A stretch of DNA of 64,000 nucleotides from positions 4,119,632 to 4,183,631 of the forward strand of contig NW_003101682.1 of NCBI RefSeq assembly GCF_000003855.2, written 5' to 3'. The notes under the pieces are model-generated. The model made no database searches and was not told the origin of the DNA. It saw only the letters and a list, made by a program, of their open reading frames with translations. Shown piece by piece: positions 13,157 to 26,474 of this stretch. The translations under genes and the position numbers were made by a program. Each line of letters opens with the position of its first letter. Within the stretch, counting starts at the first letter, position 1. Source of the DNA: Blastomyces gilchristii SLH14081. Taxonomy: Eukaryota; Ascomycota; Eurotiomycetes; Onygenales; Ajellomycetaceae.

Positions 13157-14090
13157 TGAATAATGAGTTCATATAATAAGTTAACAGTATATTAATAACT
13201 ATAAATTCAGTATACTTTAAGATCTGACTGAGCCTTTAATCTCTGCATAGTGAGATATACTAAATCTAGTTTTAATATCTCAATATTTAATAGATTCTGT
13301 AAGAGATTGAGAACAGTAATACTAAATTTCTATTAAATTTAAGAATTAACTCTATATTGATATAATCATTGACAAAGTCTTCTATTGTGAGATATAAATA
13401 ATCAGTTTCTCTACATTCTACTGATAATATTTATATTATTATATAAAAACAGACTTATATTCTCTATAATATCAAGACTCTGAAGAGAGAAAGTCTTGAT
13501 AGAGAGTATATAGTAGTGTATATCTTAGCAGTTTCTATGTCATTCTTCTGCAGCAGTTAATGCAAAAAAAAAAGATCTTAGAAATAGTTTTTTACTTCTC
13601 TTAAAAAAGTAAGATGTTTTTCTCTGAGTTTTATATAATATTCTTATAAAGAATTAAAAACAGAGACATTTTCTATCATAATTTTATATTCTTTTAGATA
13701 AGAATTACTTTTTCAGTGATTGAAGAGCTTTTATTAATACTTAATTCTCTTTTACACTCTTTATTAACTGATTTGAGTTGCACACTTGTTGTGTGAGAAG
13801 AATTGAATAATTTTGAATAAAATTGAATAGTTTTAATTAATTTCTCTACAAAAAATTAATTTATTTTTTATCAGTTTTTCTCTCAAAAACTGTCATATTA
13901 TCTGATTTATTATTAATTGATATTATACTTTTTCTCACTGTATCTTAAGAAAGAGTTTGTAAAGATTTTATTGATTTATTCTAAAAATCAATTTTAGTTT
14001 ATTAGATTGTCTTCAAAAATCTAACCTAGTTACTGAACTAGTGTGAAAAAAATCAGGTGTTTTATACATAAAAGTCTTTCATTCTTCTTT

Positions 14091-14275
14091 TGAAACAGTC
14101 TGATCAACTTTTCAATTGAAAATAGACTAATAAATCTCTTAACTGAAACAGTCTGATCAACTTTTCATTTGAAAATAGATTAATAAATCTCTCAATTGAA
14201 ACAGTCTGATCAACTTTTCATTTAAAAATAGACTGATAAATCTCTCAATTGAAACAATCTGATCAACTTTTCATT
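14091..14275 (+). repeat. 53-bp tandem repeat, 3.5 copies, ahead of LINE ORF1
   Basis: Units start at 14091, 14144, 14197 and 14250 with TGAAACAGTCTGATCAACTT. The array ends 11 bp before the ORF1 start codon at 14287. Tandem monomers in a LINE 5' UTR often carry the internal promoter. Confidence 0.9.
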
Positions 14276-14286
14276 CAGTGAGTAAA

Positions 14287-15904
14287 ATGAGTTCAAGAGT
14301 ACACTCAGTTAATGTGAAAAAAGATGTTTTCTCAGATGCTGCTTCTGAGATTGAAATTCTAAAGAGAAGAAAGAAGAAAGAAATAGAGAAACAATAAGTT
14401 CTTGAAATACAGAAACTGAAAAAAGCAAGTAAAATTCTTGAAAAACAGTGTCTGAGTGAGAAGAATGAAAAGGTTCTGTTAATTCTTCATGCTCAGGCTA
14501 GACAACTACAAGAAGTAATCAAGTTCAAACTTAGAATTTCAATCATAATTTAAAAAACATTGAAATCTTCTAGTACAGTAACTGACTCTTTTTCATCTTT
14601 TACTTCTTCATCTTCTTCTTCAAATCAGAAGAAAATATATGCTCAAGTAGCAGAATCAGCTGTCTCTAAACCTGCTATTTAAAAATCTGCTCAAACTTCT
14701 GAGAAAACTGAGAAGAATATTACTTAGATCTCTGTTCATAGAAAGAAAAAAAAAAGAAATGTAAAAAGAGAAGAACTTTCAAATCTTCAGAAATAGAAGA
14801 CTTATTCTCAAAGTCTTAAATCAGAAGATCTTGTAAAAAAACAAGCTAAACTTAAACCTCATTTTCAGAGTTAGAAGTGAAATTAATCAGCAGTTCTTTT
14901 CTCAGTTAATGACTGATATTGAAGTTTAAAAATCAGTTATAGCTTCAATTGAGTTATCTTTCTTTAGAAATTCTATTATTTTCACTACAATACCTGAATT
15001 CAGTGCAGAATTCCTCATTCAGAATAAGAATCTCTGAAAATTAGCAATAAAATCTCTACTGAATACAACAATTCTATCTGAGAGAGATGAAAAGTGAGAT
15101 AAATTCATTCTTCATGATATTTCAGATGAAACTTTTGACTGTGAGAAAGAAATACTACTTCTTTAAAATGAATTAGAAGAATAGAATTCTATTCAACTGA
15201 GAAAAGACTCTGTATGACTTAATTCAATTGAGTTCAGATAGAGTAGAAGAAATGTCTCTGTTCTAGTATATTTAAAAATACTTGAACAATCAAGAATCTC
15301 TGAAGTAAGAGTAGCAGATTTGAAAATGAGAGTTCATAAATACAAGGACTTAAGAATGAATCTCAAAGCTCAAACACAGTGTTCAAACTGTCAAAGATAT
15401 GAACAATTTATAATCTCTTATTTCAGAGACTCAAAATGCACATTCTATGCTAGAGATCATAAAGCTAGTGAGTATAAATGTGAAACATGCTTAAAAAGAG
15501 ATGAAATATGTTAATATACTCTGCTTAAGTGCTTCAATGGCAAAGAAAAACATGCATCTAGCTCAAAAGAATGTGTATTTACTTCAAGAACTCAGAAGAA
15601 CTGGAGAAAATATAAAGCTTAAAGTGAATCTAAAACTGAAGAGAATAGTCAAGCTAGTAAATCTGCAACTGCAAGCTCAAAAAGAAGAAACTCTCAACTA
15701 TCTAGATCTTCAAACTTCAATTCTCCAGCTAAATGTAAACAGAATTTGAATCCTCAAACACCTGTTAAGATTAGAGAATTGAGAAATGACTCTGGTGATA
15801 AACTAGATAGAATGCAAGCAGTTCAGGTTCCTGCTTTTCAAAATAGTTATAATCTACTATCTGATGATAGTGATTAGATTCTACTCTATCTCTACTCTCT
15901 TTTA
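14287..15904 (+). pseudogene. LINE ORF1 (gag-like) remnant
   Basis: The ATG at 14287 opens a Lys/Glu-rich, coiled-coil-like N-terminus (MSSRVHSVNVKKDVFSD...). In-frame stops follow from about codon 37. Further on, 15320-15514 encodes a cysteine-rich segment (CSNCQRYEQF...CTFYARDHKASEYKCETC), the multiple zinc-knuckle arrangement at the end of Tad1/I-type ORF1 proteins that bind the element RNA. A third knuckle continues in another frame near 15530. Stops and frame changes make it non-functional. Confidence 0.75.
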
Positions 15905-16512
15905 GTCTCTAAACCTGCTATCTCAAAACCTGCTTAAAATCCTGAGAAAACTGAGAAGAATAATACTCATACTTCTATTCATAGAAAAGTGGAGAAAAAA
16001 ATGCAAAAGGAGAAAAACTTTCAAATCTCCAGAAATAGAAGACTTATTCTCAAAGTCTCAAACCAGGATATCTTGCAAAGAAACAAGCTAAACTCAAATC
16101 TCATTTTCAGAATTAGAAATGAAATTAATCAGCAGTTCTTTTCTCAGTTAATGACTGATATTGAAGTTCAAAAATCAGTTATAGCTTCAATTGAGTCATT
16201 CTTCTTTGAAAACTTCATCATTCTGACTACAATACCTGAATTCAGTGCGGAATTCCTTATTCAGAATGAGAATCTCTGAACATCAGCAGTAGAATCTTTA
16301 TTAAACACAACAATTCTATCTGAGAGAGATAAAAAGTGAGACAAATTTATTCTTCATAATATTCCAGTTGAAATTTTTAACTGTGAAGAAGAAATGCTAC
16401 TTCTCAAAAATGAATTAGAAGAATACAACTCTATTCAACTGAGAAAAGAGCCTGTGTGACTAAATTCAATTGAGTTCAGACAAAGCAGAAGAAATGCCTC
16501 TGTTCTAGTATA
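14662..16512 (+). repeat. Direct duplication within LINE1 ORF1 (14662-15270 and 15905-16512)
   Basis: Both copies start GTCTCTAAACCTGCTAT and end TTCTAGTATA, and run parallel for about 608 bp with an offset of about 1,243 bp. This is the pattern of a 1.24-kb tandem duplication with the second unit cut short by the junction to the LINE 3' end. Confidence 0.85.
15378..15514 (+). other. Zinc-knuckle cluster of LINE ORF1
   Basis: Cysteines at regular spacing (CxxC...C, then ARDHKASEYKCETC) match the CCHC clusters of Tad1-like ORF1 proteins. In the first knuckle a Gly-His pair appears changed to Tyr-Glu. Confidence 0.65.
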
Positions 16513-17034
16513 ATTTAAATGAATTAAATATAAGATTCTTCTTCTTAACTAAGACAGGAATTAAATACTTAATAGACTTTCTATCAGAAACTCAAGCAGC
16601 TACAAGTAAATGACTGAATTCAGAAGTATTTGAATATGAAGAGGTGAAAATTGATTAGATATAGTCTGTTAAAACAGCTATACACTATCTTTTAATAATT
16701 CTATTTTGTTATAGTCTCTCTTTACTGTACTTGTTTCGTTCTGTTCTTTTCTATCTATCTATTTAATGTGTCTATCATTAAGACTATGTTCTCATTTCCT
16801 TTGTCATGATATTTTCAAATGGTTTCAAGGTATTAAAAGGTCTTGAAATACTGCAATTTATAAACAGTTTTTATATTCTGAGCTGGAATTTTCTGATTTT
16901 GCATATCTGAAATTGATAAATGTATAATAGTTGACTCTATAGATATAGGAAAAACCCTGAGAACTAAAGGTTCTCAGGTAGATGTCATAGTCTCTGACTG
17001 CATACATCTATAATTGAAGAATAATAATAATAAT
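16513..17034 (+). mobile_element. LINE 3' end (ORF2 C-terminus, 3' UTR, (AAT)n tail)
   Basis: Matches, in reverse orientation, 56806-57300 and, in the same orientation, 34747-34906. The repeat family therefore has one defined 3' end followed by a variable AAT tail. Confidence 0.8.
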
Positions 17035-17239
17035 AACAAAGATCTGTTTTCTGCATGTATTTCTGATACAGATTATATGATAACTGTATACAAAGAATAT
17101 TAACAGTGTATGTATTAATTGAAGATAATGTTGCTATGCAACACTGTAGCTGTTTTCATACATCTCTGAAAGATGTTAATATTTTCTTTAAGTCTCTTTA
17201 TATTTGATAAGTCAGTAATATATTTCAATGCACTTCTTC

Positions 17240-17252
17240 TTTTATTATTATT

Positions 17253-17284
<32 letters not shown>

Positions 17285-17290
17285 ATTATT
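17240..17290. repeat. (ATT/ATC)n microsatellite in hAT1
   Basis: About 50 bp of TTA/TCA triplets. The equivalent position in hAT2 (50658-50820) carries about 160 bp. Confidence 0.9.
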
Positions 17291-18213
17291 TCTAGCTGTC
17301 TCTTCAGCCTTTATCTCTCTTTAATACTCACTGAAACTAATCATGTTATTTCTCTTCAAATATTCTGCAGTTCTGCAGATCATCAAGGTATATAAGCACT
17401 GTTATATATTGAAGAAAGAGAAGAAGAACATATTTAAGTGAGAAGAGACAGATTATAGAACACATTACAATATCTTAAAGAGACTTTATAAGAAAGTAGA
17501 ATAATAATGATTTTAAGTAATACTTCTGATAGATTTAGACTGAACTAAGTATAAAAATAATACAGATAATACTGCTTATGAGAGATTAAGAAAGAAGATA
17601 GTAAAGAGTCTTATACAGTAGTGATGAGATCAGAAGAAGTTCTAAGAATGATTTAAAATTAAGATAAAGTAAGAGAGAGAGAAGAAGAGTATTACTGTAA
17701 ATAAGCAGTAATAGAAGAAGATTGAGAGAGTATTAAAGTAGAAGATAAAGAAGTCAAAACTGATAAGTTTTTTATTTATTAAGAGATAATGATTTTTAAT
17801 AATACTTCTATTCTCTAATTAATTAGTAGAAGCTGACAGAGATGAAGAAAATTAAGGCCTTGTTCAGGTCTTGAATATACTTGATAATTCAGAATATTAA
17901 GAAGATAGCTCTGCTCTCTGAGTATATCAATCTACTTACTACTGAGATAAAACCTGAGACAGCAGATCAGAAAATGCAGGATTTTGAGATATAGATTAAT
18001 CTGACTGAGAGAGAGCAGTGAAAACCCTTCTCTGAGAAGATAGTGAAGAGAGATTTTAAGATAATTATCATCTTAAATAAGAAGAAGAAGAAGAAGAATA
18101 AGAATAAGAAGTAAATTATAAAGAATGATAAGAAGAATGAGAAAGAGAAGAAAGATAATAAGTAGAAACAGTTTTTTTCTTTTTATATTAATTAGTTATA
18201 AATTCATAATTAT

Positions 18214-18546
18214 TGTGGCGGGCTGCGCCTGATCAATCATATAGACTATTCCATTACACTTCATAGATTCTTCCATTCCCGATCACCGATCCTCGGCCGC
18301 TACGAACGCGCGTAACATATGCTCCGATTCTCGACCATTCCTGATTGTCAATCCTCAGCTGCTATGAACGCGCGTATATTCTTCCGCCCTGAAGCTTCAC
18401 TGTGTACACCACCACATATGTGTATTAATATCCATCTCAATCACTGATTCTCGCACTTTCTCTTTCTTTCCTTCTTTAATGTTGTTATCTTTGTTATATA
18501 AGACCTATTAATATTATATTAATCTATTCAGCATAGGCCTCTTACA
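18214..18546 (+). repeat. 5' LTR of gypsy A1 (333 bp)
   Basis: Starts TGTGGCGGGCTGCGCC and ends CTTACA. It keeps many CpG/CpC sites that are TpG/TpC in the 3' LTR, so the two LTRs record the mutation spectrum directly. Confidence 0.9.
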
Positions 18547-19785
18547 CTATAAAAATGTTCATTGTCTTCTTATTAGAAAATGATTATTCACACATTATAT
18601 TCTCATTAGAAATAATTATTCATCAAGAGATATTCAAACATGTAATGACATATAAGAAATAGAGAAACAGTCAAACAGTGAAGTGAACACTGAGTTCTCA
18701 GATAGAAGCTTACTTATCAGTCACTCTGACCCTGCAACAAGATCTTATGAAGAGAATAAGATCTTATAAGAGAATGTCAGTGAAAGACCTGAGAGTTCTG
18801 ACACTCAGATATATAAGAATATGATTACACTTCTTCAGATTCTACAGATATCACATATCTGATAATTGATATAATCATGTCTAACAATAATATGAAACCC
18901 TTGAACATGAGCATAGATATGATGTCACAGTGACTTCAAGCAATGTTGGAATTATAATAGCAACAGATAGCAGACATGTACACAACTTAACAACTTCAAT
19001 ATGAAGAGATTCAATAAACTCATGCAGTTTCAACATCTACAGAATCAAATACAAAAGTGCTGAAAGAATGCTTAGATACTCTCACATATTTCAATACTTT
19101 CAATCTCACTCTCTACTCATCATGAAGGATGAAAATGCTTGTGAAACTGAGTGTAGATGAAGATGTCATCAGTTCATTAATCAATTAAGATTAATATATC
19201 AATGAATGATTGAAAGATCATATGAAACAGAAGTTTCATTCATGAATGAAAGCATGTGAATCAGTGTTGTAAACATCTGATAATATTATGAAGTATCTTG
19301 ATATTCTGTTCTGAGACACTGCTATGTAACAGAAAGCATTAGATTGATTAGAGAGTATCTGACAGAGAAACACTTCTCTTACAATATTCATCTCTGACTT
19401 CAACATCAAGATTCTAGAAGCAGGTGATCAATCTTGAGAGAATCAAATAAAGATTAGCATGCATAAGAAGACATTGACTTTCAAACTCTTACAGGTTCTT
19501 GTAAGTGTAGATAAAGACCAGACTTATAAAGGCTTCTGCACACAGCTCTGAACATTGAATGATCATCTTATCAAGCTCAAGAGTATACAGAACAGTGACA
19601 GAAGACATTACATCTCAGTTACTTATACACTCATGTCAAAGAGAAATAACAGCAATGATGCAGATGCTATGAACTGAATAGATTCAAATGTCTGTATATA
19701 AGCAAGAGTTTCTGCTGTTTAAACAGGCTTCTAAGTCTCTGAGATCACTTCTGAAGAAGTCACTGATCAACATTAATATGAAGTG

Positions 19786-19827
19786 TATATTAACTATAAC
19801 TGATCAGAACATATTGCTTTCAGCTGC
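19786..19827 (+). other. Decayed gag zinc knuckle of A1
   Basis: Reads Y-I-N-Y-N-stop-S-E-H-I-A-F-S-C, against CINCNQSEHITFNC in A2. Two zinc-binding cysteines are now tyrosine and a stop sits inside the motif. Confidence 0.75.
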
Positions 19828-21188
19828 TGATCAATCTATATATCTTCATACTTGAAAGAAAGATCAGCATCTGTCTGCATCAATCACATTACAGTGAAGA
19901 AAGATTCAGAAAATAATTATAAGAATATCTCAGTGAAATAGGAAAAAGATTAGCTTCTGTTCAAATTTGTAAACAGAAGCTTGAAGAGATTGGATAACAA
20001 TAATTTGAAGAGAAGATGACAATGAATGTGATTTTTATATCTACTGTGATTGATAATATGTATAATATGAAAGCCATGATAAACAGTGATCTATGTTACT
20101 ATACAATGATAAAATCTTCAGTTATAAGATATCATAATCTTCAGTGTATTTCTTTATCAAAATTTTAACTTCTTGTAGAATTTAATGATCTGCAAGATGT
20201 TTGTATCTGTTATATAATGAAACTAAACATAGATGTGAAAGAACATCAATGTGAAGATATCTATATATATGAAGTTAATAATCTCAATTATAATCTTATA
20301 TTAGAACTTGACTGATTATCTGAATAAGACATCTTACTGAATGCTTGAAACAGAAGCTTGATATTCTCTAATGATAATAGAATCCATGAAGATGATATTT
20401 ACAAGATTATAAACCTTACACAGATCTCTGTCAACACTTATAAAATACTCTGAAAAAGAAGTCATTATTAAAATCACAGACAGAGTTACTGACAAGTTCA
20501 CTGACAGTAGAATCATATATCAATCTATTTCATCAGTCTGACTAATATTAAAAAGGCTCTAGAAAAGTTATTCTGTATTACAATAACAGATTCTCATACA
20601 AAACTCTCTTAATAATATCATGAATATTTAGATGTCTTCTGATAAGATAATATTACAAACATACTTCTCTTATGAGATTCTGAAGTGAATCACAGTATCA
20701 AGTTAGAGAAAAAGAATGATAAGAACTCTGAATTATTATAAGACTCTCTTTATAACATGTTCTGAGATGAACTTCTTCTTCTTCAAAAGACACTCAAGAA
20801 TCTGTTGAATAAAGAATTTATATATATTAGTAACTCTTTCACTGCAGTCTCTATTCTCTTCATAAAAAAACCAGATAAAGAACTTCAATTCTGTGTGAAC
20901 TACTGAGATCTGAACAGATTGATAAAGAAAGATTGATATTTCTTATCTCTTATCAATGAAACTCTAGCATGCATCAGATGAGCTCAATGATTTACAAAAC
21001 TAGATATTATCACTATGTTTCATAAGATTTATATCACTGAAGAAGATGAATGACTTACAGCATTCTGAACATGTTATAATCTCTTTGAATGAATAGTCAC
21101 ACTCTTTGAACTGACTAATGCTCTCAGTATATTTTAGAAGTATATCAACTGAGCACTCTGAGATTGTCTTGATAAGTTTGCATCTGCT

Positions 21189-21200
21189 TATCTAGATAAT
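21189..21200 (+). other. RT catalytic box of A1, YLDN
   Basis: Context A-Y-L-D-N-I-L-I-F-T. The second Asp of YLDD is Asn. Confidence 0.8.
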
Positions 21201-22729
21201 ATTCTCATCTTCACTAATGAATCTAGAAAAGAATATTAAGAATATGTGTGAAAGATATTACAACAGCTATAAGAAGCAGAACTACTGATAGATATTGATA
21301 AGTGTGATTTTAAAGTCAAGAGTATCAAGTATCTGAGTTTTATTATAGAAGCTGGTAAGAGAATTTAAATGAATTCTGAGAAAGTCTTCACTATTCTTGA
21401 ATGAGAAGCTCTATATACTGTGAAAGATGTACAAAGCTTCATTGAAATTACTAACTTCTATCAGCAATTTATATAAAACTTCTCAGATATTGCAAGATTA
21501 CTTACAGACCTCACTAAGAAAGACTCAGTATTTCAATGATCAGTGAATGCTGAAGCTGCATTTACACAGATGAAGAAGATGTTTATTAATATTTCTCTGC
21601 TGATAACATTTGATTCTGATCATAAGACAGTTATTGAAGCTGATTTCTCTGACTATATAACAGAAGAAGTGATATTGTAATATAATGATCAAGATGTTCT
21701 ACAATCATATGTCTTCATATCTAAGAAACTGAGTCTCACTGAATGCAATTATAAGATCTATGACAAGGAACTTCTTGCAATTATATACTGTTTAGAAGAA
21801 TGAGACTCTGAACTCTGAAGTGTCTCTAAATTTGAGATAGTCACAGATCATAAGAATCTCAAATACTTTACAACTACTTATAAACTTACAGAATAATAGA
21901 TGCAATGATCTGAGTTCTTAAGCTGCTTTTATTTTATAATACACTATCATTCTGACAGTCAGAACTTGATGACAGATGCTCTCTTACAATGAGAGAAAGA
22001 TATGTTATTCAATATAACAGATACTCACTGAATAAATTGAGAGCACTGCCTCTTGAATCTGAAGATACTAGTTGATCAAGATAGAACAGCTCACAGCACT
22101 ATACATACTTCTCTGATTAGAACTGTCACTGATATCTCAACTTCTCTCAAATCTATATTAGATGAGCTATGACATACAGCAGCTCAAATCAATGAACTTC
22201 TTTAAACACTCACTGAAGCAGTACAATAAGAAGTATTCTGATTTTTCTCAAAATTACATGTAAGAACTGACATCTCAGAATATTTAATCAATGATAATAA
22301 CACTCTATAATTCTGTAAATAACACTGAGTCTCTCACTTTGAACTCTTACACACCTGAATAATACAAGAGATGCATGATTCACATATGACTGATTATTCA
22401 GACTGTGAACAACTGTATAGAATGATCTTTCAAGAGTTCTATTAACCTGAGATATTAAACAGTATCAGACACTTCATCTGAAACTGCAATCACTGTTCTT
22501 TCATTATCTCATGCAAGAACTGTAGAAAAGATCTACTGAAATCACTTGATATTTCTGATAGAATCTGATGAGATATAGTGATTGACTTCACTATCAATCT
22601 ATCTAACAGTAAGAATTGTAGAAACATTCTGATTATTATGAATCAATTGAGCAAAGATGTAATATTGAAATCTTGTAATAAGATAAACACTAAATAAGTC
22701 ACTGAAGCTTTTCTACAGAGCCTATTCTA

Positions 22730-23110
22730 TCAGATATATGAATTACTGAGATTTATAGTATCAAATCAGAGCTGTCAATTCATGAGCACTCTCTGAACTA
22801 GAATCTGTCAAGTTCTCAAGATTACATATTATCTGTCAACTGTCTATCACTCTGAGATTGATGATACATCAGAATGAATAATTCAGACTGTAAAGAATTA
22901 TCTTTATAAGTTCTATAATCACTTATAAGATGATTGATATGACTTTCTTCTACACACAGAGATCACTATTAACAGTCAAGATGCTGTTTTAACAGATGTA
23001 AGTCTGTTCTTTCTTACACACAGATATCATATGAAAGTGTTGAATCTTCTAGAGATTACACAGTTTACACTGAATCTCTGCAGTTCAATTCAGATCACTG
23101 ATAATATAGT
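22730..23110 (+). pseudogene. Integrase core remnant of A1
   Basis: With TGA taken as decayed Trp codons, the frame contains ...CQFMSTLW-TRICQVLKITY then LSTVYHSEID and VKNYLYKF. These correspond to the second half of the Ty3/gypsy integrase core, including the acidic residue before the DDW-like segment. It catalyses DNA integration in intact relatives; here it is broken by several stops. Confidence 0.75.
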
Positions 23111-23471
23111 AATAAAGCTCTGAGATGCCTGTGATTGAGCAGAGATCTTCATGACAACTGTGAAACAAGATCAAGAGAATCAAATCAATGTTTATCAAGA
23201 TCTGATCAAACAATATAAGATAGAAGATCTGATATGATTGAATCTTAAGAATATACAAATCACATGTTTATCTTATACACTAGATTATCATTACATCAGA
23301 CATAAAGTGATAGAAGTTCTAGATAGTCATAACTACTGTCTTAACATATTATCAGAGATTTATGATGTATTTTATACAAGCTTGCTTTATTATGTCATCA
23401 TCAATCTGTTCTCTTCTCAGCTGACTTCTGACTGACAGTCATCATATATCATAGAAGAAGATAATGAGCTT

Positions 23472-23608
23472 GAGTGAGAGATTGAGAATATTCTTGATAA
23501 GAGACTCTGCAGCTGCAGTCAGCAATATCTCATGAAATGAGTCAGCTATAATTAACAGACCTGAACTCTGAGTTCTGTGTTATTTGAAAAAGCGGCTCTT
23601 GACTGATG
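23472..23608 (+). other. Chromodomain remnant of A1
   Basis: Reads E-W(TGA)-EIENILDKRL then QQYLMKW(TGA)VSYN. This is the chromodomain pattern EWEVExILDxR...YLVKWxGY at the end of chromovirus integrase. In relatives it binds methylated H3K9 and steers insertion into heterochromatin, which fits the nested location. Confidence 0.8.
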
Positions 23609-23636
23609 AGGACTGCTTCTGAAAGAGAGGGACTAA

Positions 23637-23969
23637 TGTGGCAGGCTGTGCTGAATCAATCATATAGACTATTTCATTACACTTCATAGATTTTTCCATT
23701 TCTGATCACTAATTCTCAGCTGCTACAAACGCGCGTAACATACACTCTGATTCTTGATCATTTCTGATCACTGATTCTCAGCTGCTATGAATGCATGTAT
23801 ATTCTTCCACTCTGAAGCTCCACTGCGTACACCATCACATACACATATAAATATTCACCTTGATCACTGATTCTCGCACTTTCTCTTTCTTTCCTTCTTT
23901 AACATTTTTATCTTTGTTATATAAGACCTATCAATATTATACCGATCTATTCGGTGTAGGCCTCTTACA
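23637..23969 (+). repeat. 3' LTR of gypsy A1 (333 bp)
   Basis: Same length as its partner. Differences are mostly C-to-T and G-to-A in this copy, largely in CpC and CpG context. Confidence 0.9.
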
Positions 23970-25274
23970 ATTATTAATAATTGAAATTAATTTTGAGTTT
24001 TTAAAAATTATTGTACAAGTTGTAATTAATGTCAGAAATAAAATATATATATATATTTAACTATCATGATTCACAAATCACTATGATGTATAAGTATCAA
24101 CATTTTTTCAATATTAATATTTATAATATTAATATATTTTTAATGATATTATCTGAAAATATAATTTGATAATACTCTCTGTTACAATGTTAATATATTT
24201 TAAGAAATATAATAGAGATTAATCAAGATTGTTTATTTACTTTTATATATTAATAATATTCAATCTGAGTTAGTACTAAAATTATAACTAAGTTAAGAAA
24301 GAAGATTATTTTCTCTTATAATAATTCTTCTTACACACATCAGTGATCAGTTATTATTTTTATTAAAAATAAATTATTATCTTTTTTAAATCTTTATTAT
24401 ATCTTCTGAATTCACTTCTTTCACTTCTTTCACTTCTATTGAAGATTCATATACTCTTCAAGAAATCACTGTGAATTACAAAGTCTATTTTATTTACAAT
24501 TCAACACAGAATACTCTCTTTCAATTATAATGAATAATCACTTCATTCTTCACATCTGATTCCAGGTCACAAAATTTATGAAAAACTTAATATAAACATT
24601 GAGATGAACTATGAAATAATTATTGACAGATTGTATTATAGATTACTGAAGAGCTATCTCTCTGCTATATCACTGTAACTTCTTTCAGAAATATTCATTA
24701 TAAACTGATCATAAATCTGATAAAATTTCCTGATATATGAAGTTATCAGAAGACAGACAATAAAAGAAAAATATCAGAAAATTACTACTAAGCTGATAAG
24801 TTACTCTATCAGATAATAATTTTTAATAACACTAACTTTCTAATTTGAAGAAAATTATGTAAAAACAATTATGTATCAGTACTCTGATTTCATAACTCTT
24901 ATCTGATAATCTCTATGAGTAATTACTTTGTATGTGTATATCTCTGAATCTTTCTCTTTAATTAATTAAAAACTCTAAATTCTAAACACTTCTTTAAATA
25001 CTTAATTCAAATCTTCATATTTCATATCAATTATATCTTCAGTTCATTCTTGAGACACACTACAAAGCAAATATACAATATCTAGAATCAGAGTTGAAGA
25101 ATCATTGAAGAGTGTCTCTCACAGTGAATGCATGAACTGGTACAAATAATCTTATATTTATAAGAGTTACATATTATTACATCAATGAGAACTAAAGTGA
25201 TTGAGAGACATTAATTGAATTTGAATCATTAATCAGTAATCATACTGAGAATTATATAACAGAGATATTAATAA

Positions 25275-25583
25275 TGTGACGGGCTGCACCTGATCAATCA
25301 TATAGACTATTTCATTACACTTCACAGATTTCAACCACTTCATTCTTGAACATGTACACTCCGATTCTCAGCCATTCTCAATTGCCGATTCTCAGCTGTC
25401 ATGAACACGTATAGATTCTTCCACTCTGAAGCTCCATCACATACATCATCACATATGTGTATAAATATTCACTCTGATCACTGATTCTCACATTGTCTCT
25501 TTCTTTCCTTCTCTAATGTTTTTCTCTTTGTTATATAAGATCTATCAATATCATACTGATCTATTCAGTATAGGCCTCTTACA
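25275..25583 (+). repeat. 5' LTR of gypsy A2 (309 bp)
   Basis: Starts TGTGACGGGCTGCACC and ends CTTACA. It is 24 bp shorter than the A1 LTR, marking a sub-family. Confidence 0.88.
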
Positions 25584-26474
25584 CTAGAAAAATGTTCATC
25601 ATCTTCTTATTAGAAACAATTATCCAAGCATCATCTTCTCATTAGAAATGGTTATTTATTAAGAGATATCTGAATGTGTAACAACGCGTAAGAAAGAGAA
25701 ACACAGTTAAGTGAACACTGAGTTCTCAGATAGAAGCTTGCTTGCCACTCACTCTGGCCCTGTAATAAGATCTTATAAAGAGAATATTAGTAAAAGACCT
25801 GAGAGTTCTGATACTCAGATATATGAGATATTCATATAATTATACTTCTTCAAGATTTCACAGATATTATACACTCAATGAATGACACATCTAACAACAA
25901 TATGAAAGAACTCTCAAATGTGAGCATAGAAGCAATATCACAGTGACTTCAAGTAATATTAAAAATATAACAGCAATAGATAGCTGATATGCATGCAACT
26001 CAATAACTTCAATACAAGAAGATTCAATAATTAACTCAACAAGAAACTCATACAATTCCAGCATCTACAGAATTGAATATAAAAGCACTGAAAGAATGCT
26101 TAAATGCTTCTGCATATTTTAATACTTCTCATCTCACTCTCTATTCATCATGAAGAATGAAAATGCTTGTGAAACTGAGTATGAATGAAGATGTCATCAG
26201 TTCACTAATCAATCAAGATTGATATATAAATGAATGATTGAGAGATCATATGAAACAGAAGTTTCATTCATGAATGAAAGCATGTGAATCAGTATTACAA
26301 ATATCTGATAATATTATCAAACATCTTGCTGTTCTGTTCTGAGACACTGTCATGTAATAGAAAGTGTTAGATTGATTACAGAGCATCTGACAGAGAAACA
26401 CTTCTCTTATAACATTCATCTCTGACTTCAACACCAAGATTCTAGAAGCAGGTGATCAATCTTGAGAGAATTGA

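Larger units (their letters stand above)
12484..17034 (+). mobile_element. LINE (non-LTR retrotransposon) with (AAT)n tail, copy LINE1
   Basis: A 13-bp duplication, AACAAAGATCTGT, lies at 12471-12483 and 17035-17047, and the uninterrupted site is present in hAT2 near 50452-50464 (AATAAAGATCTGT). The insertion ends in an (AAT)n tail at about 17020-17036, the mark of target-primed reverse transcription. Contents in order: an unmutated block (12484 to about 12930), two tandem ~160-bp units, an AT-rich leader, 53-bp tandem repeats, an ORF1 remnant with zinc knuckles, a partial duplication of ORF1, and the 3' end shared with other LINE copies. No RT core is present, so most of ORF2 is deleted. Confidence 0.85.
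18214..23969 (+). mobile_element. Ty3/gypsy chromovirus-type element A1 (full length, 5,756 bp)
   Basis: Two 333-bp LTRs (18214-18546 and 23637-23969) begin TGTGGC and end CTTACA, with a 5-bp duplication, ATTAT, on both sides (18209-18213 and 23970-23974). The uninterrupted site is in hAT2 near 51740. Internal order gag (zinc knuckle 19786-19827), RT (YLDN at 21189-21200), RNase H, integrase (about 22730-23110), chromodomain (23472-23608) is the Ty3/gypsy chromovirus order. A purine tract (GAAAGAGAGGGA) precedes the 3' LTR. All reading frames are broken. Confidence 0.92.

Noticed and set aside
14091..14275. CRISPR-like array
   Set aside because: 53-bp units are contiguous, without unique spacers, and lie in a fungal LINE leader.
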